A stretch of 29,222 bases of DNA from Persebacter sp051008975 (lineage in GTDB: Bacteria > Pseudomonadota > Gammaproteobacteria > Tethybacterales > Persebacteraceae). Positions 8,480-15,198 of the stretch are shown piece by piece. The notes beneath the pieces were generated by a model, which saw nothing but the letters and a program-made list of their open reading frames with translations, had not been told where the DNA came from and did not search any database. Location of the stretch: positions 1 to 29,222 of the forward strand of contig JBPCXA010000054.1 of assembly GCA_051008975.1 (NCBI GenBank). The letters are read 5' to 3'. Positions within the stretch are counted from its first letter, which is position 1; each line of letters starts with the position of its first letter. The translations under genes and the position numbers were made by a program.

Positions 8480-8485
8480 ATTGTA
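8480..8485 (-). promoter_or_regulatory. Candidate -10 TACAAT for the Dam-type gene, leaderless geometry
   Basis: Minus-strand TACAAT followed by GCGGCG and then ATG at 8473. Six bases between a -10 hexamer and the start codon place the start site on the A of ATG. No Shine-Dalgarno can fit. Confidence 0.5.
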
Positions 8486-8525
8486 CCGCAATTCGGCGGG
8501 GGTTTTTCGGGGCGGGGAGTCGTGG

Positions 8526-8531
8526 TATACT
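8526..8531 (+). promoter_or_regulatory. Candidate extended -10 (TGGTATACT) for aceE
   Basis: TATACT preceded by TG at the extended -10 position. The predicted start near 8538 gives a leader of about 14 nt carrying CGGGAG (8537-8542), a ribosome site for GTG 8552. No clear -35. Confidence 0.5.
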
Positions 8532-8551
8532 TGCGGCGGGAGAATTTTTTT

Positions 8552-11230
8552 GTGGCGGAGACGAAACTTACCGATATTGATCCCGAGGAAACGCGGGAGT
8601 GGATGGACGCGATGGAGGCGGTGCTCGCCGTCCACGGGCCGGAGCGCGCGCATTTTTTGATGGAGAAACTCATCAATCAGGCGCGGCAGAACGGCGCCTA
8701 TCTGCCGTATTCCCCCAACACCGCCTATATCAACACGATTCCGCCGTCGCGCGAGCAAAAATCGCCCGGCGACTACGAGGCCGAGGCGAAAATTCGCTCC
8801 TATATCCGCTGGAACGCGCTGGCGATGGTGGTGCGGGCGAACCGCAAGCCCGGCGATTTGGGCGGGCATATCGCCAGTTTCGCCTCGTCGGCGGTGCTGT
8901 ACGACGTCGGTTTTAATCATTTTTTCCGCGGCAAACTGCTGCATTCGGACGCGGCGGAGTACGGCGATCTCGTGTATTTTCAGGGGCATTCGGCGCCCGG
9001 CGTGTATGCGCGCGCGTTTTTGGAGGGCAGAATCAGCGAGGAGCAATTGGAAAATTTTCGCGCCGAGACCGGCGGCGGTTTGTCGTCGTATCCGCATCCG
9101 TGGCTGATGCCGGATTTCTGGCAGTTCCCGACGGTGTCCATGGGTCTCGGTCCGATTATGGCGATTTATCAGGCGCGTTTTATGCGGTATTTGGAAAACC
9201 GCGAATTGATTCCGCGCACCGACCGCAAGGTGTGGGCGTTTATGGGCGACGGCGAAATGGACGAGCCGGAATCGCTGGGGGCGATTTCGCTGGCGACGCG
9301 CGAGGGGCTGGACAATTTAATTTTCGTCGTCAACTGCAATTTGCAGCGTCTGGACGGGCCGGTGCGCGGCAACGGCAAAATTATCCAGGAACTGGAGGCC
9401 GGCTTTCGCGGCGCCGGCTGGAACGTCATCAAGATCATCTGGGGATCGTATTGGGATCCGCTGCTGTATCAGGACAAAAAGGGGCTGCTCAAAAAGCGGA
9501 TGGAGGAGGCGCTGGACGGCGACTATCAGACGTATCGTGCCAACAGCGGCGCCTATATCCGCGAACATTTTTTCGGCAAGTATCCGGAACTTTTGGAGAT
9601 GACCGCCAATATGACCGACGGCGACATTTGGCGGCTGAACCGCGGCGGCCACGATCCGCACAAGGTATACGCGGCGTTTCACAGCGCCTTTCACCACGCC
9701 GGACAGCCCACCGTCATTTTGGCGAAGACGATCAAGGGATACGGAATGGGCGACGCCGGCGAGGCGCGCAACATCGCGCATCAGCAGAAGAAAATCAGCG
9801 ACAAGGCGCTGCGGCGGGTGCGCGACCGTTTTCGCCTGCCGATTTCCGACGACAAAATCGGCGAGGTGCCTTTTTTCATGCCGCCGCCGGACTCGCCGGA
9901 AATGCGGTATCTTCGTTCGCGGACGGAGGCGATGGGCGGCGGCGTGCCGTCGCGGCGGCGGCGGTCGCCGGCTTCGCTGCCGGCGCCGAAACTTTCCGCC
10001 TTTTCGGCGCTTTTGACGGACACCGGCGAGCGCGAAATTTCCACGACGATGGCGTTCGTGCGAATTTTGTCGACGCTGGTGCGCGACAAGAAAATCGGCA
10101 AACACATCGCGCCGATTGTCCCGGACGAATCGCGCACTTTCGGAATGGAGGGGATGTTCCGGCAGCTCGGAATTTATTCGCGCCACGGGCAGTTGTATCG
10201 TCCGGAGGACGCCGATCAGATGATGTTTTACCGCGAGGACAAAAAGGGGCAGATTCTGCAGGAGGGCATCAACGAGGCCGGGGCGATGTCGTCCTGGATC
10301 GCGGCGGCGACCGCGTACAGCAATTACGGCGCGCAGATTTTGCCGTTTTTTATTTTTTATTCCATGTTCGGATTTCAGCGCGTCGGCGATCTGGCGTGGG
10401 CGGCGGGCGACATGCGCGCGCGTGGTTTTTTGCTCGGCGCGACTTCGGGGCGCACCACGTTGAACGGCGAGGGACTGCAGCACGAGGACGGCCACAGCCA
10501 GATTCAGGCGCAGTTGATTCCGAACTGCCGCTCGTACGACCCGTCCTTCGCCTGCGAATTGGCGGTGATTATTCAGGACGGCGCGCGCGAAATGTTGGAG
10601 GAGCAGCGCGACGTGTTTTATTACATCACGCTGATGAACGAGAATTACCGCCATATCGCGCTGCCGCCGGGGTCCGAAAAAAACATTTTGCGCGGACTGC
10701 ATCGCGTCTTGCAAAGCGGGGCGAAAAAGCCGAAGGCGCGCGCGCGTCTCGTCGGCAGCGGCGCGATTTTGCAGGAGGCGATCGCGGCGGCGGCGCTTTT
10801 GGAGAACGATTTCGGCGTGGCGGCGGATGTGTACAGCGCGACGAGTTTTAATTTGCTGGCGCGCGACGGCCACGATTGCGCGCGCTGGAACGCGCTGCAT
10901 CCGGGCGAGAAGCCGAAAATATCGCACGCCGAATCGGTGTTCGCGGGCGACGATTCGCCGGTGGTGGCGGCGACCGACTACATTCGCATGTTCGCCGACC
11001 AGATTCGCGCGTTTGTCCCGGCGCGTTATGTCGTGCTCGGCACGGACGGTTTCGGGCGTTCCGACACGCGCTGGAATTTACGCCGTCATTTTGAGGTGGA
11101 TCGGTACGCGATTGCACATTCCACTTTGACGGCGCTCGTGGCGGACGGAAAACTCCCCGCCAAAACCGCGTCCGCCGCCGCCAAAAAATACAAAATCAAC
11201 CCCGACGCCCCCAATCCGCTGGGGGTGTGA
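8552..11230 (+). CDS. aceE: Pyruvate dehydrogenase E1 component, homodimeric type
   Basis: 892 residues from GTG 8552, close to the E. coli length of 887. The start is supported by CGGGAG upstream and by the first residues (TDIDPEETREWMDAMEAV), which match the AceE N-terminus. Landmarks include YINTIPPSREQ, GGHIASFASSA, YFQGHSAPGVYARAFLEGR, the thiamine diphosphate motif GDGEMDEPE from residue 232 with NCNLQRLDGPV, FGMEGMFRQLGIYS, GRTTLNGEGLQHEDGHS and GTDGFGRSDTR. It decarboxylates pyruvate and passes the acetyl group to E2 lipoate. The usual aceF (E2) and lpd do not follow; instead the gene's last 114 bp are duplicated 3 kb downstream with cargo genes between. The protein itself appears intact. 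Confidence 0.97.
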   Translation: MAETKLTDIDPEETREWMDAMEAVLAVHGPERAHFLMEKLINQARQNGAYLPYSPNTAYINTIPPSREQKSPGDYEAEAKIRSYIRWNALAMVVRANRKPGDLGGHIASFASSAVLYDVGFNHFFRGKLLHSDAAEYGDLVYFQGHSAPGVYARAFLEGRISEEQLENFRAETGGGLSSYPHPWLMPDFWQFPTVSMGLGPIMAIYQARFMRYLENRELIPRTDRKVWAFMGDGEMDEPESLGAISLATREGLDNLIFVVNCNLQRLDGPVRGNGKIIQELEAGFRGAGWNVIKIIWGSYWDPLLYQDKKGLLKKRMEEALDGDYQTYRANSGAYIREHFFGKYPELLEMTANMTDGDIWRLNRGGHDPHKVYAAFHSAFHHAGQPTVILAKTIKGYGMGDAGEARNIAHQQKKISDKALRRVRDRFRLPISDDKIGEVPFFMPPPDSPEMRYLRSRTEAMGGGVPSRRRRSPASLPAPKLSAFSALLTDTGEREISTTMAFVRILSTLVRDKKIGKHIAPIVPDESRTFGMEGMFRQLGIYSRHGQLYRPEDADQMMFYREDKKGQILQEGINEAGAMSSWIAAATAYSNYGAQILPFFIFYSMFGFQRVGDLAWAAGDMRARGFLLGATSGRTTLNGEGLQHEDGHSQIQAQLIPNCRSYDPSFACELAVIIQDGAREMLEEQRDVFYYITLMNENYRHIALPPGSEKNILRGLHRVLQSGAKKPKARARLVGSGAILQEAIAAAALLENDFGVAADVYSATSFNLLARDGHDCARWNALHPGEKPKISHAESVFAGDDSPVVAATDYIRMFADQIRAFVPARYVVLGTDGFGRSDTRWNLRRHFEVDRYAIAHSTLTALVADGKLPAKTASAAAKKYKINPDAPNPLGV
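11117..11230 (+). repeat. Direct repeat A: 3' end of aceE
   Basis: The last 114 bases of aceE, from CATTCC to the TGA, match 14136-14249 at 109 of 114 positions with no gaps. The final 19 bases (11213-11231, aatccgctgggggtgtgag) also recur exactly at 12571-12589. CCCCC and GGGGG around AATCCGCT form a small hairpin across the stop codon region. Confidence 0.9.
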
Positions 11231-11233
11231 GCA

Positions 11234-12548
11234 ATGCCGCGGCACAAACGCTAAACTCAACATCGCGCAAGAGAATCAGGACGATGAATTCTACACGCCG
11301 CGCGCGATGATAGAAGCGGAGTTGGTGCATTATCCCGAAGCTCTGTTTAAGGGCAAAAAGATTCTGTGCAATTGCGATGACCCCGGCGAAAGCAGCGGCG
11401 ACCGGCGCATGAGCGCGTTCTTTGAGTATTTTGACGACAACTTCACATCCTTGGGGTTGCGCCAATTGGTCGGCATTCGTTATAGCGGCAGCGCCCTGTG
11501 GAAGGACATCCGCGGCGCGGCGGCTTATACTCGTTCGCTGACCGCGAACAAAAACGGCAAAAAACACGGCACCCGCAAGCGCAATTTACGCGGCGACAGC
11601 GGCGGCTTCGGCGACCGCGAAGGCAAACGGCAATTGGCGGCTTGCGACATTGTCGTGACTAATCCGCCGTTTTCGCACTAGCGCGAATTCATCGCTATGC
11701 TGGCGAAAAGCAATAAGAAATTCATCATCATCGGCAACCTTGGCGCTGTTGGATACGACGGCGTTTCCCCGCTGATGCGCGATGGAAAAATTTGGCTCGG
11801 CGGCGGACCGAGAACGAGAGGGCGTTTTATCCGCCCGAACGGTTCCACGGCATCGGCGGCGTCCTATTGGTTCACCAACCTGCCGCATAATCGGCGCGAG
11901 CGCGGCGAAATCCCGCTGACCGCCAAATACGCGGCGAAGGACTACCCGGCTTACGACAACTATCCCGCCATTGAAGTGCGGCGCGTGAAAGACATCCCCG
12001 CCGATTATGACGGCGAGATGGGGGTGCCGATTACTTTTTGGGAAAAGTACAACCCGCGCCAATTTGAGCTTGTATGGACTGTCGACAGGGGCGGTGATGG
12101 GATGTTGGAGCATCTCAAAAAACCGCATACTCGCTATGATGCCGCGGTCGTGCGGGGAGACGCAAAATATAAGCGCGTCATCATTCGCCGCGCGGGCGCG
12201 GCGGCGGATTGGAAAGAAACCAAAGATCTGACGCGGCGTTCCGTTTTCGGCAACGCCGGCGGATTCGTTTATGTCGCCGTCATTCCCGGCGATGACGGCT
12301 GGTTCAAAATCGGCAAGACGACGACCCAAACCGTCGCCCAACGGCTCGCCGGCGATGCATTCCACCGCGAAAAGCCGAAGCCGGTAATGGCGTTGGAAGT
12401 CGCCAATGCGGGCATGGCGGAAAAGCAAATCCACGACGCCCTGCGCCATTGCCGCAAAAAAGGGACGGAGTTTTTCAATCCGCCTCGCAAGGAATTGGAG
12501 CAGGAATTGTCCCGTCTCGCGCAAAAGCCGATCCGTTTGTGGCGGTAA
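11234..12548 (+). pseudogene. Decayed second copy of the EcoRI-type methyltransferase/T5orf172 fusion
   Basis: Homologous along its length to the gene at 3058-4380: DDEFYTPRAMIEAEL, KKILCNCDDPGE, DIVVTNPPFS, ADWKETKDLTRRS, GGFVYVAVIPG, FKIGKT, AEKQIHDALRHC and GTEFFNPP are all present. Two lesions are visible. The ATG at 11234 (ATGCCGCGG) is one base out of frame with the body, as if one base was lost compared with ATGCCGCGCGCG in the intact copy. The Trp codon that follows NPPFSR in the intact copy is TAG here (11679-11681), just after the catalytic motif. The region after the stop stays open and conserved, so decay looks recent; a restart at ATG 11697 could yield the C-terminal domain alone. 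It begins four bases after the aceE stop. Confidence 0.85.
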
Positions 12549-12570
12549 AATTTGCGCCTTCGGCGCGCCG

Positions 12571-12589
12571 AATCCGCTGGGGGTGTGAG
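12571..12589 (+). repeat. Direct repeat B: short copy of the aceE end
   Basis: aatccgctgggggtgtgag, identical to the end of aceE plus one base. Extending left to 12564 gives 24 matches in 26. In frame it reads APNPLGV-stop like AceE, and the two mismatches are both third-position synonymous changes, which suggests that it came from a diverged aceE allele and did not arise by chance. It separates the decayed fusion gene from the Fic segment. Confidence 0.75.
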
Positions 12590-12591
12590 GC

Positions 12592-12603
12592 GGGGGGGGG
12601 GGG
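12592..12603. repeat. Poly-G tract (12 G)
   Basis: Twelve consecutive G immediately after repeat B and 13 bases beyond the Fic stop codon, in non-coding sequence. It is long enough to slip during replication, but no gene frame passes through it. It may also be a sequencing or assembly weak point. Confidence 0.7.
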
Positions 12604-12616
12604 CAATTGTGCCACG

Positions 12617-14062
12617 TTATTCAACCGAATCCGCCTGCAAATTTTTTCTCCACATGTCCATGCCCGCGGACAATGCTTTTGCAAGCCACGGAATGAACCT
12701 TTTTTGCACATGCGCAAACGATTCTTTATTGCGAATAAAAAGCATGTCATCGCTAACCATTCGCCACGCGCCCAAACCGGCAGAACCATCGCCCGATGTG
12801 TATTTTCCGACGGAACAGAATACAGCGCAAACAATCTCTCCCGCATTGTCAGTGCCCGAAAAACACGCGCTTATCCAAGCGGGCGCGCCAGGTTCCGCCC
12901 GCATATTTACCGCTGCGCGATAGGCGTTTAAATTGAGACGACGACCATGCCGCTCGGTCAGCATTTTTTTCCAATCGGAACTTGCGTTAACATACGCATC
13001 TCCCCCGACATGAGAATGCGCATTGCTGCTCCGTTCGTCCGGAAATTGCTTGTTCAGAGAATCGCAAATGGCTCGCATGCGGCCCAGGGCGATTTCAACC
13101 AGTCGCCCGGCTATTTCCGAGGATTCCCGATAATCCCGGAACAACCATTTTTTGGAGCGATCGCGCCGGCGCATTGTTTCCGCGCCCGACTCTATGGTCG
13201 TTTCGATCTGCAGCCCAAAAGAGCGGTAGAAAAATTCGCTCTGTACCTTGGCGAACAAATTAATCAACGCCGACAAATCGCCGCCGTCCGCCGCTTCCAG
13301 CGCGTTCAGATACTTGTTCCGCGCGTCGCGGTTAATCACCAGCGGGAACCATCCCGCCTTAATGAATATTACGGACGCCAGACAACGCGCGACCCGCCCG
13401 TTGCCGTCCTGAAACGGATGGATTTGCGTAAAGCGGTGGTGCAGCCACGCCGCCGCCGCCAGCGGCGGAATTTTGCGTTCGCCGTGCGCCGAATACATGG
13501 CGATTAAATTATCCATCTCGCTCGCCGTATGTTCCGGCGGGCAATACTGATGAACTTCGCCGGACGGCGTTTTGGGATCGTTCGACATTTTCTTAAACGC
13601 GCCGTGCAACAGCGGAATATCCGCTTTTTTGCCGAATTGATCCACACCGACCGCGACATCTTGATTTTGCGTCAGCGCGGCGTGCAGTTCCTTGATATAA
13701 CTCACCGACAACGCACGCCCGCCTTTGACAAAATCAAAAAGCCCGTCGACAACATTCTGATGATCCTGCAGCATCGCGAGAGTTTTGCCGGGGTTTTGTA
13801 CGGTGTGCGGAATGAGTTGCTCGCTGATGCCGCGTTCTATGAGCGTCTCGGTCGTGCCGGGATCAATGTCATAGACGCCTTCAATCTGTCCGGTTTCAAT
13901 CGCCCACTCGCGCTTGAGTTTGTCGGTAAAAATTTGCAGTTGCTCCGGGTCCAGGTTGGACTTTTGCTCGCGCCACACCTCGGCGAGATGCCGCAGTTCT
14001 TCGTGGACGGATTCTTCAAAAAAATCGTCCATATCCGTGATCGGATGCCATTTGTGCGCCAT
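12617..14062 (-). CDS. Fic-domain protein (class II, predicted AMPylator)
   Basis: 481 residues from ATG 14062, which has GGGAG at good spacing. The Fic core motif HPFQDGNGRVAR lies at residues 215-226 with all catalytic positions present (His215, Asp/Gly/Asn/Gly/Arg). Upstream, TGQIEG at residues 57-62 fits the (S/T)xxxE(G/N) inhibitory motif, so this is a self-inhibited class II Fic protein with its own inhibitory helix. Such enzymes transfer AMP from ATP to hydroxyl groups of target proteins. The target is unknown; residues after about 290 form a C-terminal region I do not recognise. It lies opposite to aceE inside the zone bounded by aceE-tail repeats B and C, with its own TATAAT promoter, as expected for portable cargo. 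A longer start at 14233 would translate the aceE repeat backwards and is rejected. Confidence 0.88.
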   Translation of the reverse strand: MAHKWHPITDMDDFFEESVHEELRHLAEVWREQKSNLDPEQLQIFTDKLKREWAIETGQIEGVYDIDPGTTETLIERGISEQLIPHTVQNPGKTLAMLQDHQNVVDGLFDFVKGGRALSVSYIKELHAALTQNQDVAVGVDQFGKKADIPLLHGAFKKMSNDPKTPSGEVHQYCPPEHTASEMDNLIAMYSAHGERKIPPLAAAAWLHHRFTQIHPFQDGNGRVARCLASVIFIKAGWFPLVINRDARNKYLNALEAADGGDLSALINLFAKVQSEFFYRSFGLQIETTIESGAETMRRRDRSKKWLFRDYRESSEIAGRLVEIALGRMRAICDSLNKQFPDERSSNAHSHVGGDAYVNASSDWKKMLTERHGRRLNLNAYRAAVNMRAEPGAPAWISACFSGTDNAGEIVCAVFCSVGKYTSGDGSAGLGAWRMVSDDMLFIRNKESFAHVQKRFIPWLAKALSAGMDMWRKNLQADSVE

Positions 14063-14095
14063 TGGTTTTCTCCCGTTTCGTCTTTTCGGAACCGC

Positions 14096-14101
14096 ATTAT
14101 A
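14096..14101 (-). promoter_or_regulatory. Candidate extended -10 (TGCTATAAT) for fic
   Basis: Minus-strand TATAAT with an upstream TG. The expected start gives a leader of about 27 nt ending in CGGGAG before ATG 14062. The promoter lies between the fic start and repeat C, so the segment carries its own expression signal. Confidence 0.6.
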
Positions 14102-14135
14102 GCATGGTTCGGGTGGCGAATTGCGAACGCCGCCG

Positions 14136-14249
14136 CATTCCGCCCTGACGGCGCTCGTGGCGGACGGAAAACTCCTCGCCAAAACCGCGTCCGCCGCCGC
14201 CAAAAAATACAAAATCAACCCCAACGCCCCCAATCCGCTGGGGGTGTGA
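14136..14249 (+). repeat. Direct repeat C: displaced 3' end of aceE
   Basis: 114 bp, 109 identical to 11117-11230 with no indels. In frame it reads HSALTALVADGKLLAK and continues to NPLGV-stop. The five base changes give one silent change and three amino-acid changes (T to A, P to L, D to N). It has no start codon or promoter, so it is an untranslated remnant. Homology stops sharply at CATTCC on the left and at the stop codon on the right. Confidence 0.9.
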
Positions 14250-14279
14250 ATCGGGAACGGCGCCGTAATGCCGTCCGAT

Positions 14280-14300
14280 AAAACGCCGTCAATCGGCGTT
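14280..14300 (-). terminator. Candidate intrinsic terminator of the zinc-ribbon methyltransferase gene
   Basis: On the minus strand AACGCCG-ATTGA-CGGCGTT forms a perfect 7-bp stem with a 5-base loop and is followed by TT (four T in all). The stop codon lies in the loop. The T run is short, so this is tentative. Confidence 0.4.
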
Positions 14301-15135
14301 CGTTCGTTTGCGGAACAGCGCCCATAAATTGTCGTTGAACGGCGCCGCCCACATTTTTTGCATCGCGTATCCGGAGCCGAGCATCTTCGCCAGACTTTCG
14401 GGCGTAAAATAATTCAGATGGTCGGGACAGCGAAACCCGCACCAGCGGCGTCCGAAAATTTTGCGGTTCAACGACGCGAAGTTCGGCACTTTGACAAGCA
14501 CCGCCGCGTCCGGTTTTAATACGCGATGCAGTTCTTCCAAAACCGTGCGCGGACGCGATTCGTGTTCCAAATAGGAACGCAGGGACGCGGCGGTAAAGAA
14601 TTCGTCCGCGAAAGTTCGCAGCCCGCCGATCGCGGAATCACAGACGACGCGTCCGCCGCGGGATTCCAGCAGCGGCTTGGCGGCGTTCGCTAACGCCGCG
14701 GAAATTTCCACGCCGTAGGGCGTGAAACCGCCGCCGCCGATTTTATAAATGCCCCCCCCCCCCCCCACATCCCAGGTCAATCACCGGTCCGGGCGCGGCG
14801 AACTTTCGCAAAATGAGATGCGCCCGCCGCCGTCCGAACATGCGCCGCCACGACATTCTCGCCCACGCCGCCGCCGGTTTAATGTACGGGCGTTCGGCTT
14901 TGCGGCGGGCGGTTTCCGCCTCGTGCGTACGTTCCCACGCCAATTCTTCGCGCAGCAAATCTTCGGCCGGCGCGGCGTCTTGATATACGAAATCGCAGGC
15001 GGCGCATCGCACGATCCGCCACGGCGGACGCGAATAGGGCGTTTCCACCGAATCGGGCGCGGCGCACAGCGGACACCGGCGCGGATGCCGCGCGACATCG
15101 TCCGCCGCGGATTGCATTTTATTTTGGTTTTGCAT
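14289..15135 (-). CDS. Zinc-ribbon class I SAM methyltransferase, frame interrupted at a G15 tract (phase-variation candidate)
   Basis: Read as one gene, about 280 residues. The first part has a zinc ribbon (Cys21, Cys24, Cys44, Cys47) and runs to SAM motif I, VIDLGCGGGG (residues 118-127). There the coding strand has 15 consecutive G (plus-strand C at 14752-14766). With 15 G the frame stops at once (GHL-stop). Removing one or four G, or adding two, joins it to the second part: IYKIGGGGFTPYGVEISAALA, FTAASLRSYLEHESRP, LEELHRVLKPDAAVLVKVPN, CPDHLNYFTPESLAKML. These are post-motif-I blocks of Methyltransf_11/23-type enzymes, so the two halves belong together. The substrate is unknown. Either this is an OFF phase variant or the tract length was miscalled. 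It is transcribed towards aceE and divergently from the exporter gene. Confidence 0.75.
14752..14766. repeat. Poly-C tract (15 C; G15 on the coding strand) inside methyltransferase motif I
   Basis: The longest homopolymer I noticed in the window, sited exactly where the two methyltransferase half-frames overlap. Slippage here would toggle the gene. Confidence 0.85.
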
Positions 15136-15144
15136 TGCGCGGGC

Positions 15145-15150
15145 ATTTTA
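15145..15150 (-). promoter_or_regulatory. Candidate -10 TAAAAT for the zinc-ribbon methyltransferase
   Basis: Minus-strand TAAAAT, nine bases before ATG 15135. The implied leader is only about 3 nt, with no ribosome site. It shares a 63-bp divergent intergenic region with the exporter promoter. Confidence 0.35.
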
Positions 15151-15185
15151 TCAAAATCCGGCGCGTAAAATAATTCCCCGCCGTT

Positions 15186-15191
15186 TATAAT
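15186..15191 (+). promoter_or_regulatory. Candidate -10 TATAAT for the MsbA-like gene, leaderless geometry
   Basis: A perfect TATAAT ending seven bases before ATG 15199. There is no Shine-Dalgarno sequence and hardly room for one, so a leaderless mRNA is predicted. Confidence 0.55.
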
Positions 15192-15198
15192 TGCGGAC

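Noticed and set aside
7865..8551. In-frame extension of aceE upstream of GTG 8552
   Set aside because: It runs antisense through the Dam-type methylase gene. AceE homology begins at 8552, where a promoter and ribosome site are present.
9317..10927. Long minus-strand frame opposite aceE (536 codons)
   Set aside because: Arg/Ala-rich shadow of a GC-rich gene with no domain; aceE on the other strand is certain. The same applies to the long minus-strand frames at 15151-16248, 18579-19766 and 22971-24425.
14063..14233. Longer start for the Fic protein at 14233
   Set aside because: The extra residues come from reading the aceE-tail repeat backwards; ATG 14062 has a ribosome site and an upstream TATAAT.
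11231..14288. A tRNA or integrase gene to explain the insertion beside aceE
   Set aside because: I found no tRNA-like cloverleaf and no recombinase-like protein in this stretch; the repeats are protein-coding aceE sequence.
14289..14780. Treating the two zinc-ribbon methyltransferase halves as separate genes
   Set aside because: One half has only the part up to SAM motif I and the other only the parts after it; they meet exactly at the G15 tract and form one standard enzyme when the frame is restored.
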